A stretch of 64,000 bases of DNA from Actinophytocola gossypii (GTDB lineage: Bacteria > Actinomycetota > Actinomycetes > Mycobacteriales > Pseudonocardiaceae): positions 186,001 through 250,000 of the forward strand of contig NZ_JAFFZE010000006.1 in assembly GCF_025165815.1 (NCBI RefSeq), written 5' to 3'. The notes beneath the pieces were generated by a model. That model was given only the letters and a program-made list of their open reading frames with translations, had not been told where the DNA came from and did not search any database. The position numbers and the translations under genes are program-made. Below, in pieces: positions 1 to 10,644 of this stretch; within the stretch, counting starts at the first letter, position 1; every line of letters starts with the position of its first letter.

Positions 1-287
1 ATCAGCAGTCGCGGCCGGACCAGGTCGGGCAGCGCGCCGATCACGAGCCCGCCGACGACCTGGGGCAGGAACGAGATGCCGTAGGTCAGCGCGCTGAGGA
101 ACACCGACCCGGTCGAGGTGAACACCACGACCGAGAGGGCGACCGTGCGGAGGGTGTCGGCGCCGATGGCGACCGAGCGGGTCCAGAACAGCACGCGGAA
201 GACCGGTTCGGCCAGCACCTGCCGGAACGTCGTAGCCACCGGCCGATCCTGGACGCCCGGCTCCACTTCGGCCGAATCATTCGTCAC
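1..287 (-). CDS. MFS transporter, N-terminal part (truncated by window edge)
   Basis: This is the first 95 residues of a membrane transporter that runs out of the window. Read from a GTG at 287, it has a short acidic cytoplasmic tail, then the segment FRVLFWTRSVAIGADTL and hydrophobic stretches such as LSVVVFTSTGSVFL, as expected for helices 1 and 2 of a major-facilitator exporter. The nearby ATG at 280 is in another frame. The gene is divergent from the regulator that starts at 307, with only 19 bp between the two starts, so that regulator probably controls it. The substrate cannot be told from this fragment. Confidence 0.7.
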   Translation of the reverse strand, partial: MTNDSAEVEPGVQDRPVATTFRQVLAEPVFRVLFWTRSVAIGADTLRTVALSVVVFTSTGSVFLSALTYGISFLPQVVGGLVIGALPDLVRPRLL

Positions 288-306
288 CGGACGTAAGGTC
301 AATCGC

Positions 307-1284
307 ATGCTCCGGCTCACCGTCCACCGCGACGACCTCCTGAACAGCAGGTTCGCCGTGTCGCCGTTGTTCGAACTGGACAACCTGCTCCGCAAGCTCG
401 ACGGCCACACCCCGAGCCGGCTGCCGCCGGAGTGGCTGGCGCGGCTGCGCCCGGTGTACCGCGAGCTGCGCCGGACGACGGCCCTGCCCGCGGTGCAGGC
501 GCTGCACGGGCCGGGGTGGGGGGCGGGTTTCGTGTCGCCGCCGCCGGCCGGCCTGGCCCAGACCATCGACGACGACCTCGCCGAGGTCCGGGCGACGCCG
601 CTGGCGCTGGCGCGCAGTGAGATCGCCCGGTGCCTGCGGGGTCTTCCGGCGCAGCCGCGAGCGGTCATGGACGTGCTGGAGTCGCCGTCGGTGGTGTCGG
701 TGGTCGCCGACACGCTGGAGACCGCGTGGCACGAGCTCGTCGGGGCGGACTGGCCGGCGCTGCGCGCGGTGTGCGAGCGGGACGTCGTCTACCGGGCCGG
801 TCTGCTGAGCCGCTCGGGCTGGGCGGGCGCGCTGGTCGGCCTGCACGAACGGGTGAGCTGGCACGACGGCGAGATCCGGGTGCGGGACATGGTCGAGCAG
901 GAGGTCGACCTGGGCGGGCGGGGGATGCTGCTGGTGCCGTCGGTGTTCGTGTGGCCGAAGCTCGGGGTGTACACGGACGCGCCGTGGCCGCACGGTCTCG
1001 CCTACCCGGCCCGGGGGACGGCGGCATTGCTGGAGCCGGAGTCCTCGCCGGCGCCGGAGGCGCTGGGTGAGCTGCTCGGCCGCTCCCGCGCGCGGCTGCT
1101 GGCGTCCCTGTCGGAACCGGCGAGCACCACCCAGCTCGCGACGACCCTGCGCCTGGCCCCGGGCGCGGTCGGTGACCACCTGGCGGTCCTGCACCGGTCC
1201 GGCCTGGTCACGAAGGCCCGCGCGGGCCGGTCGGTCCTCTACCGCCGCACACCACTCGGCGACGCGCTCGCGGCGACGTCCTGA
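307..1284 (+). CDS. ArsR-type winged-helix regulator with DUF5937-like N-terminus
   Basis: A 325-residue protein. The first 240 or so residues match the general form of the DUF5937 domain found in actinobacterial regulators (opening MLRLTVHRDDLLNSRFAVSP). The last 80 residues form an ArsR-like winged helix (RLLASLSEPASTTQLATTL, then VGDHLAVLHRSGLVTKAR, then a wing SVLYRRTPLG). It should act as a DNA-binding repressor in the cytoplasm. The ATG at 307 was chosen because longer in-frame starts would run into the divergent transporter gene. No cysteine-rich metal site is visible, so a ligand other than metal is likely. The assignment to DUF5937 is from memory. Confidence 0.8.
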   Translation: MLRLTVHRDDLLNSRFAVSPLFELDNLLRKLDGHTPSRLPPEWLARLRPVYRELRRTTALPAVQALHGPGWGAGFVSPPPAGLAQTIDDDLAEVRATPLALARSEIARCLRGLPAQPRAVMDVLESPSVVSVVADTLETAWHELVGADWPALRAVCERDVVYRAGLLSRSGWAGALVGLHERVSWHDGEIRVRDMVEQEVDLGGRGMLLVPSVFVWPKLGVYTDAPWPHGLAYPARGTAALLEPESSPAPEALGELLGRSRARLLASLSEPASTTQLATTLRLAPGAVGDHLAVLHRSGLVTKARAGRSVLYRRTPLGDALAATS

Positions 1285-1287
1285 CGG

Positions 1288-2109
1288 CTACCTGGGCAGC
1301 ACTCGGGGGCACGTCGAGCACGGGCCCTTGCCGCACTCGAGCAGGTAGTGGAAGCAGCAGCTCTCCCGCCGCCTGGTCCACCCGGCGCCCGTCTCGGCCG
1401 GTCGCATCGTCGACCCCGAGGTGAACGGCACCAACCGCTCCGGCAGCAACAGCGCACCGTCCACCACTCCGGCACCCTCGTCACCCCCGTACCGCCCGGC
1501 CAACAACATCGAGTCGTCCAGCGCATCGGTCGCCGCCGCCCACAGCGTGTGCCGGCCGAACCGCACCGTGGGGGCGAACGCCGCAACGAACCGCGACGCG
1601 TGCGCGGTAAACCGGCCCCGCAGCACCGCCGCCAGCGCCCGCTCGTCCGGCACCACCGTCGCCTCCGGCGTCCCCGCCGCCGGGTCCTCCGGCAGGCACA
1701 CGAACCCCCGGTCTAGCAGCGCGATCGACTCGGGATGGGGCCTCGGTCGAGCCACCCGGAACGCCAGGTGCTCAGGACGCAACGACGGCACCCGCCGCTC
1801 GTGGTGGAACAGCAGCGCCGCGAGGTACGCGGGCACCGACAGATAGAACGTCATGACGTAACCGGCCGTGGCCCGTTCGGGTGCCTCGCCGTACTGGTCG
1901 ATCAGCCATTCGCCGAGCTCGGCCCGCCAGCGGGTGAACAAGCTGACATCGGACAGTAACGATGCGCAATTCACCCAATCGTGGGTATCCTCGGGGGTGC
2001 CGACCTGGAGAGCCACCCTGGCCTGGCGAGACCCCGCGCGCGCCACCGACTCGGCGAGGGCGTCTCGCCGGGTGTCGGTCACGAAGCGTAGGCTCGTACT
2101 GGTCCGCAC
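1288..2109 (-). CDS. FhuF-like ferric-siderophore reductase, [2Fe-2S] C-terminus
   Basis: A 273-residue protein with the C-terminal signature of FhuF proteins, here CCFHYLLECGKGPCSTC (C-C-x10-C-x2-C), which ligates a [2Fe-2S] cluster. Family members reduce iron in cytoplasmic ferric siderophores so that it is released. The middle part includes the FhuF-like stretch FYLSVPAYLAALLFHHERRVP. The start is GTG with a GGAG 9 bases upstream. A DtxR/IdeR-like iron box lies about 30-50 bp upstream, fitting iron repression. Its 3' end is only 3 bp from the convergent regulator gene. No siderophore gene or transporter lies beside it in this window. Confidence 0.85.
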   Translation of the reverse strand: MRTSTSLRFVTDTRRDALAESVARAGSRQARVALQVGTPEDTHDWVNCASLLSDVSLFTRWRAELGEWLIDQYGEAPERATAGYVMTFYLSVPAYLAALLFHHERRVPSLRPEHLAFRVARPRPHPESIALLDRGFVCLPEDPAAGTPEATVVPDERALAAVLRGRFTAHASRFVAAFAPTVRFGRHTLWAAATDALDDSMLLAGRYGGDEGAGVVDGALLLPERLVPFTSGSTMRPAETGAGWTRRRESCCFHYLLECGKGPCSTCPRVLPR

Positions 2110-2137
2110 GGGCGGTCTCCACTGGTCCGAGTGGTTG

Positions 2138-2156
2138 TGAGGTATGCCTTAACTTA
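2138..2156 (-). promoter_or_regulatory. Candidate IdeR/DtxR iron box upstream of the FhuF-like gene
   Basis: On the minus strand the 19 bases read TAAGTTAAGGCATACCTCA. By my alignment 13 of 19 positions agree with the DtxR/IdeR consensus (TTAGGTTAGSCTAACCTAA, quoted from memory). It sits in the promoter region of the ferric reductase gene, where an iron-dependent repressor would be expected. Confidence 0.5.
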
Positions 2157-2429
2157 CCGAATGTCCGAAGCGCGTGCGACGGGGACGTGATCCCGCGGAT
2201 CGGCACTGTTCGCGCTCAGCGGACAGCCCGTTGTTGCGGAATCCATCCCGATACCCGCACGTTGTTCCCTGTGACGGTCAACCAGCCGACGAAGACCGCG
2301 ACGCTCAGCCGCAAGTGGTACTGAGAGCGACAGGCCGGGCGACTACAGTGGTTCTCACGGTGCTGAACCCACCGCGAGCGGGAACGAACGGTGGGGCAAG
2401 GGCCGCCGGCGCAGCAGTCAGGAGTGCAG
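2157..2429 (+). promoter_or_regulatory. clpC upstream region with weak promoter and ClgR-like motifs
   Basis: No gene is seen in these 273 bases. A TACAGT at 2344-2349 could serve as a -10 for clpC. A GTTCGCGCTCAGCG at 2208-2221 resembles the GTTCGC...GCG sites of ClgR, the activator of clp genes in actinobacteria, but the spacing differs by one base from the form I remember. A clear ribosome binding site CAGGAG stands at 2419-2424, just before the clpC ATG. Confidence 0.3.
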
Positions 2430-4979
<2,550 letters not shown>

Positions 4980-4998
4980 CCACCGGACCCGACAACGC

Positions 4999-5041
4999 CG
5001 AGGGCCGCACCCCCACCCCGGAGGTGCGGCCCTCGCCTTTT
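4999..5041 (+). terminator. Rho-independent terminator of clpC
   Basis: A perfect 13-bp stem (CGAGGGCCGCACC at 4999-5011 against GGTGCGGCCCTCG at 5023-5035) with an 11-base loop is followed by CCTTTTG. It starts 20 bases after the clpC stop codon. Confidence 0.9.
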
Positions 5042-5046
5042 GCCCG

Positions 5047-5213
5047 CGAGTCGTACCTTCCCGTCGCGCGAGTCGTACGTTCCCGTCGCGCGAGTCGTAC
5101 GTTCCCGTCGGGCGAGTCGTACGTTCCCGGAAGGTACGACTCGCGGGTCCGGAAGGTACGACTCGCGGGTCCGGAGCGTACGACTCGCGGGGGTTGCGAG
5201 TTGTACGTTCCCG
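5047..5213 (+). repeat. 22-bp palindromic repeat array, site 1 (about 8 copies, both orientations)
   Basis: Four direct copies of a 22-bp unit with the core CGAGTCGTACGTTCCCG begin at 5047, 5069, 5091 and 5113. Three copies in reverse orientation follow (core CGTACGACTCG, about 5129-5191), then one diverged forward copy to about 5213. The forward and reverse blocks can pair. The same unit occurs at 31370-31479 and 60553-60640. It lies directly after the clpC terminator and before the next gene. The frames open across it only because the unit lacks stop codons; I do not regard them as coding. Confidence 0.95.
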
Positions 5214-5292
5214 GGGCTGGTGCGGGAGCGGGGAGGGGCGGTGTGCGGCGGGGCGTCGGCGGGCGGGCGGTCGGGTCGGGCATCCTGGGTGC

Positions 5293-5499
5293 ATGGGTTT
5301 GGAGGACGATCCGTTCGACTGGCGGTCCACGAAGGACGGCCAGGTGCTCGTCTCGCGCGGGGGGCGCACCGTGACCACGATCCGCGGCGGCGCGGCCGGT
5401 CGGCTGCTGGCCAAGCTCGAACGCGCCGACGAGCACGAGACCCAGCACCTCCTCGCCCGCGCCACCGGCAACTACAAGCGGGGCAACGAGCGTGCCTAG
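5293..5499 (+). CDS. Small conserved actinobacterial protein of unknown function
   Basis: A 68-residue, mixed-charge soluble protein beginning MGLEDDPFDWRSTKDG, with the internal stretch VLVSRGGRTVTTIRGG and an ending rich in basic and acidic residues. No known motif or membrane segment is seen. Its last 8 bases overlap the GTG start of the next gene, which suggests translational coupling with the membrane nuclease/phosphatase-like protein. The ATG at 5293 is the first start downstream of the repeat array. I take it as real because of the overlap and its codon pattern, but assign no function. Confidence 0.7.
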   Translation: MGLEDDPFDWRSTKDGQVLVSRGGRTVTTIRGGAAGRLLAKLERADEHETQHLLARATGNYKRGNERA

Positions 5500-6502
5500 G
5501 ACCAGCGTCGTCGAGGAGACCGACGTTCCCGCGACCGGCGACGCGGCCCCCCGGCGACGTCCAGGCGGGCGCAAGGTCGGCTTCGTCGTCTGGCTGGTCG
5601 CCCTCGTCATCCTCGCCTACGCCGGCCTGCGCCTCTGGGGGCTCGAGACCACCGAGTACCTCATCGCCGCCATGGCGGTCAGCCCGTACGTCGCCGGGTT
5701 CGGACTGGTCTGGGGCCTGCTCGCGCTCCTGCTCCGCCGCCGCCTCGCCGCCGGGCTCGTCCTCCTGCTGAGCGTCGCGCTGGGCAGCCTGCTCGCCCCG
5801 CGCGTCCTGTCCGACACCCAGCCGGGCGCCGACGGCGAACGGCTCCGGATCATGGCGGTCAACCTGTACCTCGGCAGCGCCGACCCGCACACCGTCGTCG
5901 ACCTCGTCCGCTCCCAGCAGGTCGACGTCCTCGTCCTGCCCGAGCTCACCCAGGACGCCGCCGACGACCTCGACCGCGCCGGCCTACGCGACCTGCTCCC
6001 CGAACAGGTCTACGACGTCGGCGTCGGCGGCGAGGGCACCGGCATCGCCGCCAGCCTCCCGCTGCGCCAGATCGTCCTGATGGACGAGACCACCCTCTCC
6101 CAGCCCTCCGTCGTCGTCGACCTCGATGGCCGGGAGGACGTCGAGCTGACCGCCGTGCACACCATGCCCGGCGTCCGGGCGAACTCCGCCGGCACCTGGC
6201 ACGACGAGCTGGCCGCGCTCCCGCACCCCACCCCGGACGAGCGGATCCGCGTCCTCGCCGGCGACTTCAACGCCACCTTCGACCACGCGGCCTTCCGCGA
6301 CGTGGTCGACCGCGGTTACGCCGACGCCGCCGAGGAGACCGGCCAGGCCCTCACCCCGACCTGGTCGAGCATGCCGACCGGCCCACCGGTGACCATCGAC
6401 CACATCCTGGTCGACCGCCGCTGCGCCATCGGCAGCTACGCCGTCTTCGACGTCCCCGGCACCGACCACGACGCCGTCCTGGCCGAGATCGTGCTGCCGT
6501 AG
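5492..6502 (+). CDS. Membrane-anchored endonuclease/exonuclease/phosphatase family protein
   Basis: A 336-residue protein. After a charged tail, three hydrophobic segments (about residues 28-110, including VGFVVWLVALVILAYAGL) place the rest outside the membrane. The C-terminal domain has EEP-fold signatures: RIMAVNLYLG near 120, LVLPELT near 150 (Mg-binding Glu), LAGDFNATFDHAAF near 250 (GDFN motif), and the end motif IDHILVD followed by TDHDAVLAE. This is the usual actinobacterial form with an N-terminal membrane domain. The substrate is unknown (phosphoester, nucleic acid or lipid head group). Start GTG overlaps the preceding small gene by 8 bases. Confidence 0.88.
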   Translation: MPRTSVVEETDVPATGDAAPRRRPGGRKVGFVVWLVALVILAYAGLRLWGLETTEYLIAAMAVSPYVAGFGLVWGLLALLLRRRLAAGLVLLLSVALGSLLAPRVLSDTQPGADGERLRIMAVNLYLGSADPHTVVDLVRSQQVDVLVLPELTQDAADDLDRAGLRDLLPEQVYDVGVGGEGTGIAASLPLRQIVLMDETTLSQPSVVVDLDGREDVELTAVHTMPGVRANSAGTWHDELAALPHPTPDERIRVLAGDFNATFDHAAFRDVVDRGYADAAEETGQALTPTWSSMPTGPPVTIDHILVDRRCAIGSYAVFDVPGTDHDAVLAEIVLP

Positions 6503-6505
6503 AGC

Positions 6506-7972
6506 TCAGCGCCGCAGCGAGCCCGGGTAGAGGTACTCGTCGGCCGGCTTGCCGCCGTCGTGGAACCAGGCGAGGAGGAAGCCGGTCAGGCCCTGCCCGG
6601 CGATGTCCTGGGTGAGCCGCTCGAACTCCGGCCAGGAGGCGTTGCCGTCCCGGTGCCGCTCCGGCCACTCGCGCAGCAGCCGGTCGAACGCCTCGTCCCC
6701 GATCTGCCGGCGCAGCGCGTGCAGGGCCAGCGGCCCCTTCTCGTACACGGCGCTGAACTCGTTGCCCGCGCCCATGTCGTAGAGCTCGCCCTGCCAGAGC
6801 CGCTCGGCCGAGCGCGCCACCTCCGTCCGGTACCGCGCGTCGAGGTCGACGCCCTCCTTCTCCTCCTCCCACAGCCACTGCGCGTAGCTCGCGAAGCACT
6901 CGTTCAGGCAGATGTCCGCCCACGACGACACGCTCACCGAGTTGCCGTACCACTGGTGCGCGTTCTCGTGCACGACCACCGGCAGCTGCGCCCAGTCGGC
7001 GTAGATCGGCCTGCCCTGCGTCTCCAGCGAGAACCCGATGCTCTCGTTGACGTAGATGCCGCCGGCCGCGCTCTGCGGGTACGGCCCGAACTTCGACTCC
7101 AGGAACTCGATGATCTCCGGCAGCCGCGCCTCGACCTGACGCTTGTCCTCCGCCCCCGGCGCGTACGCGCTCACCACCGGGGTCCCGCCGGGCAGCGTCG
7201 AACGCTCGAACGTCCACTTGTCGATGCCGACCGTGGTCAGGTAGGTCGCGACCCGGTTCGGCTCCCGCCAGTGGAACGTCGTCCAGCCGTCGGACCCGCG
7301 GGTCGGCGCCTGCTCCACGCCGTTGGACACCACGCTCCACCCGTTCGGCACCCGCGCGTCCAGCCGGAACGTGGCCTTGTCCTTCGGGGTGTCGTTGGCC
7401 GGGTACCAGCTGGTCGCCGAGTGCGGCTGACCGGCCACGAACGCGCCGCCGGAGCTGGCCACGTGCCAGCCGTTCTCGCCGAGCGCGCCCCGGCCCATCA
7501 TCGCCGGCACGCCCGCGTAGCGCACCCGCGTCTCGAACGTGGCGCCGTCCTCGACCGGTTCCGGTGGGGTGATCACCAGCTCGTGTTCGCCCTCCCGGGT
7601 GAACTCGGCCGGCTGGCCGGCGACCTCGACCGAGTCGACCGTCAGCCCGTGCAGGTCGAGGTTGAACGTCGTCAGGTCACCGGTCGCGGTGGCGGTGACC
7701 ACGGTGTCGCCGTCGAGCCGCCGCGTGCCCGGCTGGTAGCTGATCGACACGTGGTAGCCCTCGACGTCGTAGCCGCCGTTGCCGTCGTCCGGGTAGTACG
7801 GGTCGCCGGCGCCGTCCGCGCCCGGCTCGGTCTCGACCGGCTCGGTGCGTGTCGGCAGGCTGCGCGGTGCGGCCTCGCCACCGTCGTCCCCGCCGTCGGC
7901 GGTGCAGGCGGTGAGCGAGGCGAGCGCGGCCAGGGCGAGGCAGGCGGCGCGCACGGACGAGCGGTGGTGCAT
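6506..7972 (-). CDS. M1-family zinc metallopeptidase, predicted lipoprotein
   Basis: A 488-residue protein with a lipoprotein signal (hydrophobic segment then LTAC, modified Cys about residue 22) followed by a low-complexity linker. The catalytic domain has the HExxH motif as HENAHQW at about residues 335-341 and the downstream zinc-binding Glu in NECFASYAQWLW near 358, with the M1 substrate-binding segment represented by GGIYVNESIGF. It should be an extracytoplasmic aminopeptidase. It is shorter than typical PepN (about 850 residues) and lacks the long C-terminal domain, as in the short bacterial M1 type. It converges on the preceding gene with 3 bp between. Confidence 0.92.
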   Translation of the reverse strand: MHHRSSVRAACLALAALASLTACTADGGDDGGEAAPRSLPTRTEPVETEPGADGAGDPYYPDDGNGGYDVEGYHVSISYQPGTRRLDGDTVVTATATGDLTTFNLDLHGLTVDSVEVAGQPAEFTREGEHELVITPPEPVEDGATFETRVRYAGVPAMMGRGALGENGWHVASSGGAFVAGQPHSATSWYPANDTPKDKATFRLDARVPNGWSVVSNGVEQAPTRGSDGWTTFHWREPNRVATYLTTVGIDKWTFERSTLPGGTPVVSAYAPGAEDKRQVEARLPEIIEFLESKFGPYPQSAAGGIYVNESIGFSLETQGRPIYADWAQLPVVVHENAHQWYGNSVSVSSWADICLNECFASYAQWLWEEEKEGVDLDARYRTEVARSAERLWQGELYDMGAGNEFSAVYEKGPLALHALRRQIGDEAFDRLLREWPERHRDGNASWPEFERLTQDIAGQGLTGFLLAWFHDGGKPADEYLYPGSLRR

Positions 7973-8056
7973 CGTGACAAGGCTCCTTGGTGTGGTGACC
8001 TGGGCCATCATGGCCGACGAGCCGTGATGCGCGAGTGGGATCGGGAGGTGTCGCGT

Positions 8057-8839
8057 GTGGCGGAGCCGACTGTCACCCGACCGGAGGTAGTCGACTTCGG
8101 CGGCAGCGGGCCGCCGATCCTGCTGCTGCACGGGCTGATGGGCCGGGCGAGCACCTGGCGGCCGGTCGCGCCCTGGCTGACCCGGTACGGCCGGGTGGTG
8201 GGACTCGACGCGCGCGGGCACGGCGCCAGCCCGCACCGCGGCGGCGGCTGGCGCACCGAGGACTTCGCCGCCGACGCGGCCGCCGCGGTCGAGGAACTCG
8301 GCGCCCCCGCGGTGGTGGTCGGCCACTCGATGGGCGGCCTGCACGCGTGGACCCTGGCCGCGATCCGCCCCGAGCTGGTGCGGGCGGTCGTGGTCGAGGA
8401 CATGGCCCCCGACCAGCGCGGCCGGACCGTCGACCCGTGGCGCGCGCACTTCGCGTCCTGGCCGGTGCCGTTCGCCTCCCTGGACGACGTGCGCGCGTAC
8501 TTCGGCGGTCCGGTCGGCGACTACTTCGCCGAGTGCTTCGAGGAACGCGCCGACGGCTACCACCTGACCGCCGACCTCGACGACCTGTACGGCATCGCCG
8601 CCGAATGGGGGGAGCGGGACTTCTGGCCGCTGGTCGAGCGCGTCACCTGCCCACTGCTGGCGATCGAGGCCGAGCACACCGCGATGCCACCCGGCCAACA
8701 GGCGCGACTGCCGGTACGTGCCCCCGGCGGCGGCCACCACCTGGTCGTCGCCGGCGCCGGCCACGTCGTGCACCGGGACGCACCCCTGACCTACCGGGGC
8801 GCCGTGGAGGCGTTCCTGTCCGAGGTACTCACGCGTTGA
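8057..8839 (+). CDS. Alpha/beta-fold hydrolase
   Basis: A 260-residue hydrolase. The oxyanion-hole segment is LLLHGLMGRAS, the nucleophile elbow GHSMGG contains the catalytic Ser, and the C-terminal His sits in VAGAGHVVHRDAP. The acid residue is probably in the region CPLLAIEAEHTAMPPG. The fold is that of soluble esterases and C-C bond hydrolases; the substrate is unknown. The GTG at 8057 was chosen because GGGAGG lies 9 bases upstream; an in-frame ATG at 8027 would add 10 residues and is possible. It is divergent from the M1 peptidase gene. Confidence 0.9.
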   Translation: MAEPTVTRPEVVDFGGSGPPILLLHGLMGRASTWRPVAPWLTRYGRVVGLDARGHGASPHRGGGWRTEDFAADAAAAVEELGAPAVVVGHSMGGLHAWTLAAIRPELVRAVVVEDMAPDQRGRTVDPWRAHFASWPVPFASLDDVRAYFGGPVGDYFAECFEERADGYHLTADLDDLYGIAAEWGERDFWPLVERVTCPLLAIEAEHTAMPPGQQARLPVRAPGGGHHLVVAGAGHVVHRDAPLTYRGAVEAFLSEVLTR

Positions 8840-8908
8840 GACACTTCTGGCAATCTCCCGCAACCGGCACCTCAGCCGAACGCGCACTGCCCAACGCGAC
8901 CGACAGGG

Positions 8909-9457
8909 TTAATTCCGGGGAGGCGGAACTGTGAGCCGCAGCAGGGTTTCCGCCTCGCCGGTGTGGGTGTCGACCACGGCGACCTCGCTGACCCTGGCCC
9001 GGATCGGCGTCACCGGGTACAGCGCGGCGAAGCCCGCGACGACCTGCTCCGGCTCGATGCCCTGGGCCAGCGTGCAGTGCGGTACCCACGAGCCGGGTAG
9101 GTAGTACGCCGACGGCGACTTCACCCGCTTGGCCAGCACGTCGTGCACGGCGGAGTGCACCGCGAGCAACTCGGTGTCCGCGACGGCCGCGAGCATCAGC
9201 ACGCTGTCCGGTCCGGGGAACGCGGACAGCGTGGACAGCCAGAGGCTCGGGATCGACAGCAGCCGCAGGTCGTCGGCCAGCGCCTCGCGGGTACGCGCCG
9301 GAATGCCCCCGGCGACCGCGAACGAGACGTGCGGCCGGTGCCGCCGGTGCGTGCGGGTGTCCAGACTGGGCACACCCGCACGCTCCAGCTCGCGCCACAA
9401 CCCACGTACGGCGGCATCGGCCTCGCCGTCGAACAGGAACTCCAGCGCCTGCGCCAT
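8909..9457 (-). CDS. 2'-5' RNA ligase / 2H phosphoesterase superfamily protein
   Basis: A 182-residue protein with the paired motifs of the 2H superfamily: HVSFAV near residue 45 and HCTLAQ near residue 135, each giving one catalytic His and a Ser/Thr. Family members act on 2'-5' linkages, cyclic phosphates or nucleotide derivatives; which one applies here cannot be told. It is complete and soluble. It converges on the alpha/beta hydrolase (69 bp between) and precedes nothing in an obvious operon. Confidence 0.85.
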   Translation of the reverse strand: MAQALEFLFDGEADAAVRGLWRELERAGVPSLDTRTHRRHRPHVSFAVAGGIPARTREALADDLRLLSIPSLWLSTLSAFPGPDSVLMLAAVADTELLAVHSAVHDVLAKRVKSPSAYYLPGSWVPHCTLAQGIEPEQVVAGFAALYPVTPIRARVSEVAVVDTHTGEAETLLRLTVPPPRN

Positions 9458-9483
9458 GGGCAGCAGGGTGCCAGAGGACGCCG

Positions 9484-10509
9484 TCAGCTCAACAGGCGCT
9501 GCCACTCCGCGGTGTCGACCACGTGGTTCGCGGCGACCCGCCTGCCGTTGGCCGACAGCAGCACCCTGGCGGCCTTGCCTGCCTCGCCCGGGTCGGTCGC
9601 GGGGACCTCGCGGACCAGCAGCTGCCAGGTCGGCGTCCCGACGAAACCGCTCTCGTCCGCGACCCGGCTGGCGTAGCAGGGCTGGTAGTCCGCCCCGAGC
9701 GCCTTCGCCGCGTCGAACGTGGCTCGGCCGAACACGCCGTCGGCCGGCACGTCCGCGCCGCGGGCCCGCAGCAGGTGCTGCGCGGCCCGGACCTTCGGCC
9801 CGCTGTCGCCCGGCTTGAGCAGCGGCCAGGTGCGCACCGGCTTGACCGGCGTGCCGAGCACCGCGCCGACCGCGTCCCGCAGCTCCGGCAGCCGCCCGTA
9901 CAGCACGGTGCCGGGGCACTCGGTGGCGTTGAAGTCGCGGTGCCCTCGGATCAGGTCCGGCGTGACGCCGTACTGGGAGGCCATGTACGCGACCAGCTGC
10001 ACCAGCGAGTCCCACAGCTCCGGCGTGACGTCCACGTCGGTGTAGAGACCCTCGTTCTCGATCCCGATGGTCTCGCTGTTGTGCCCGCCGACGTGCGCGC
10101 CCTGCACGTGCTGGACGCCGCCGTCCAGGACCTCCAGGCTGCGGTGCCGGCCCTCGGTGATGTGCCCGCCCCGGCTGTTGGTGAACTGCTGGCCGGAGTC
10201 GACCCAGCCTCGGCTGTCCATGTGGAAGTTCTGGATCCCGCGCGAGATCTCGAACGCGTGCTCCAGGGACTTGTCGCTGGAATTCCCTCCCGCGGTGTGG
10301 TGCACCACGATGTAGGTCGGTTTGCGGTCGAGCACCGTGATGGTGCCGTTGGGTGGGCGCGCGCCCCAATCGGCGGTGCCGTGCATGGTCGGCCTGGCGG
10401 CCGCCCTGCTGCCTGCCGCGTTCGCGGCGATGGGAACGGTGGCGCCCAACGCGCCGACCGCGGTAACGGTGAGTCCGCCGCGTAAAACGGCACGACGAGA
10501 TACGGCCAT
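9484..10509 (-). CDS. Tat-exported N-acetylmuramoyl-L-alanine amidase (PGRP type)
   Basis: A 341-residue secreted protein. The N-terminus is a twin-arginine signal (SRRAVLRGG followed by a hydrophobic run and AANA). Residues 55-225 form an amidase_2/PGRP domain with zinc ligands in IVVHHTAGG and in RGHRDFNATECPG, cutting the peptide from muramic acid in peptidoglycan. The next part, VRAAQHLLRARGADVPADG and following residues, looks like a peptidoglycan-binding repeat. Expected to work folded outside the membrane in cell-wall turnover. It is read toward the 2H gene, away from mutY. Confidence 0.92.
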   Translation of the reverse strand: MAVSRRAVLRGGLTVTAVGALGATVPIAANAAGSRAAARPTMHGTADWGARPPNGTITVLDRKPTYIVVHHTAGGNSSDKSLEHAFEISRGIQNFHMDSRGWVDSGQQFTNSRGGHITEGRHRSLEVLDGGVQHVQGAHVGGHNSETIGIENEGLYTDVDVTPELWDSLVQLVAYMASQYGVTPDLIRGHRDFNATECPGTVLYGRLPELRDAVGAVLGTPVKPVRTWPLLKPGDSGPKVRAAQHLLRARGADVPADGVFGRATFDAAKALGADYQPCYASRVADESGFVGTPTWQLLVREVPATDPGEAGKAARVLLSANGRRVAANHVVDTAEWQRLLS

Positions 10510-10644
10510 CTTCGATCTCCCTCGACAAGGGGGCGACTCTGCCCCAGATCGGTGACTGGCCTATCCGACGGTAGTCACCCGGTGACCCGACGACAAGAGT
10601 TCCCCAATTACCAGAGATTCCCGTTGAGACTTGGCTGAGGTGGA

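Noticed and set aside
118-306. Extended start of the ArsR-type regulator at 118
   Set aside because: The added residues are antisense to the MFS gene and unlike the family N-terminus.
5047-5213. 22-bp repeats as a CRISPR array
   Set aside because: Units are joined directly without unique spacers and occur in both orientations; no cas gene is present.
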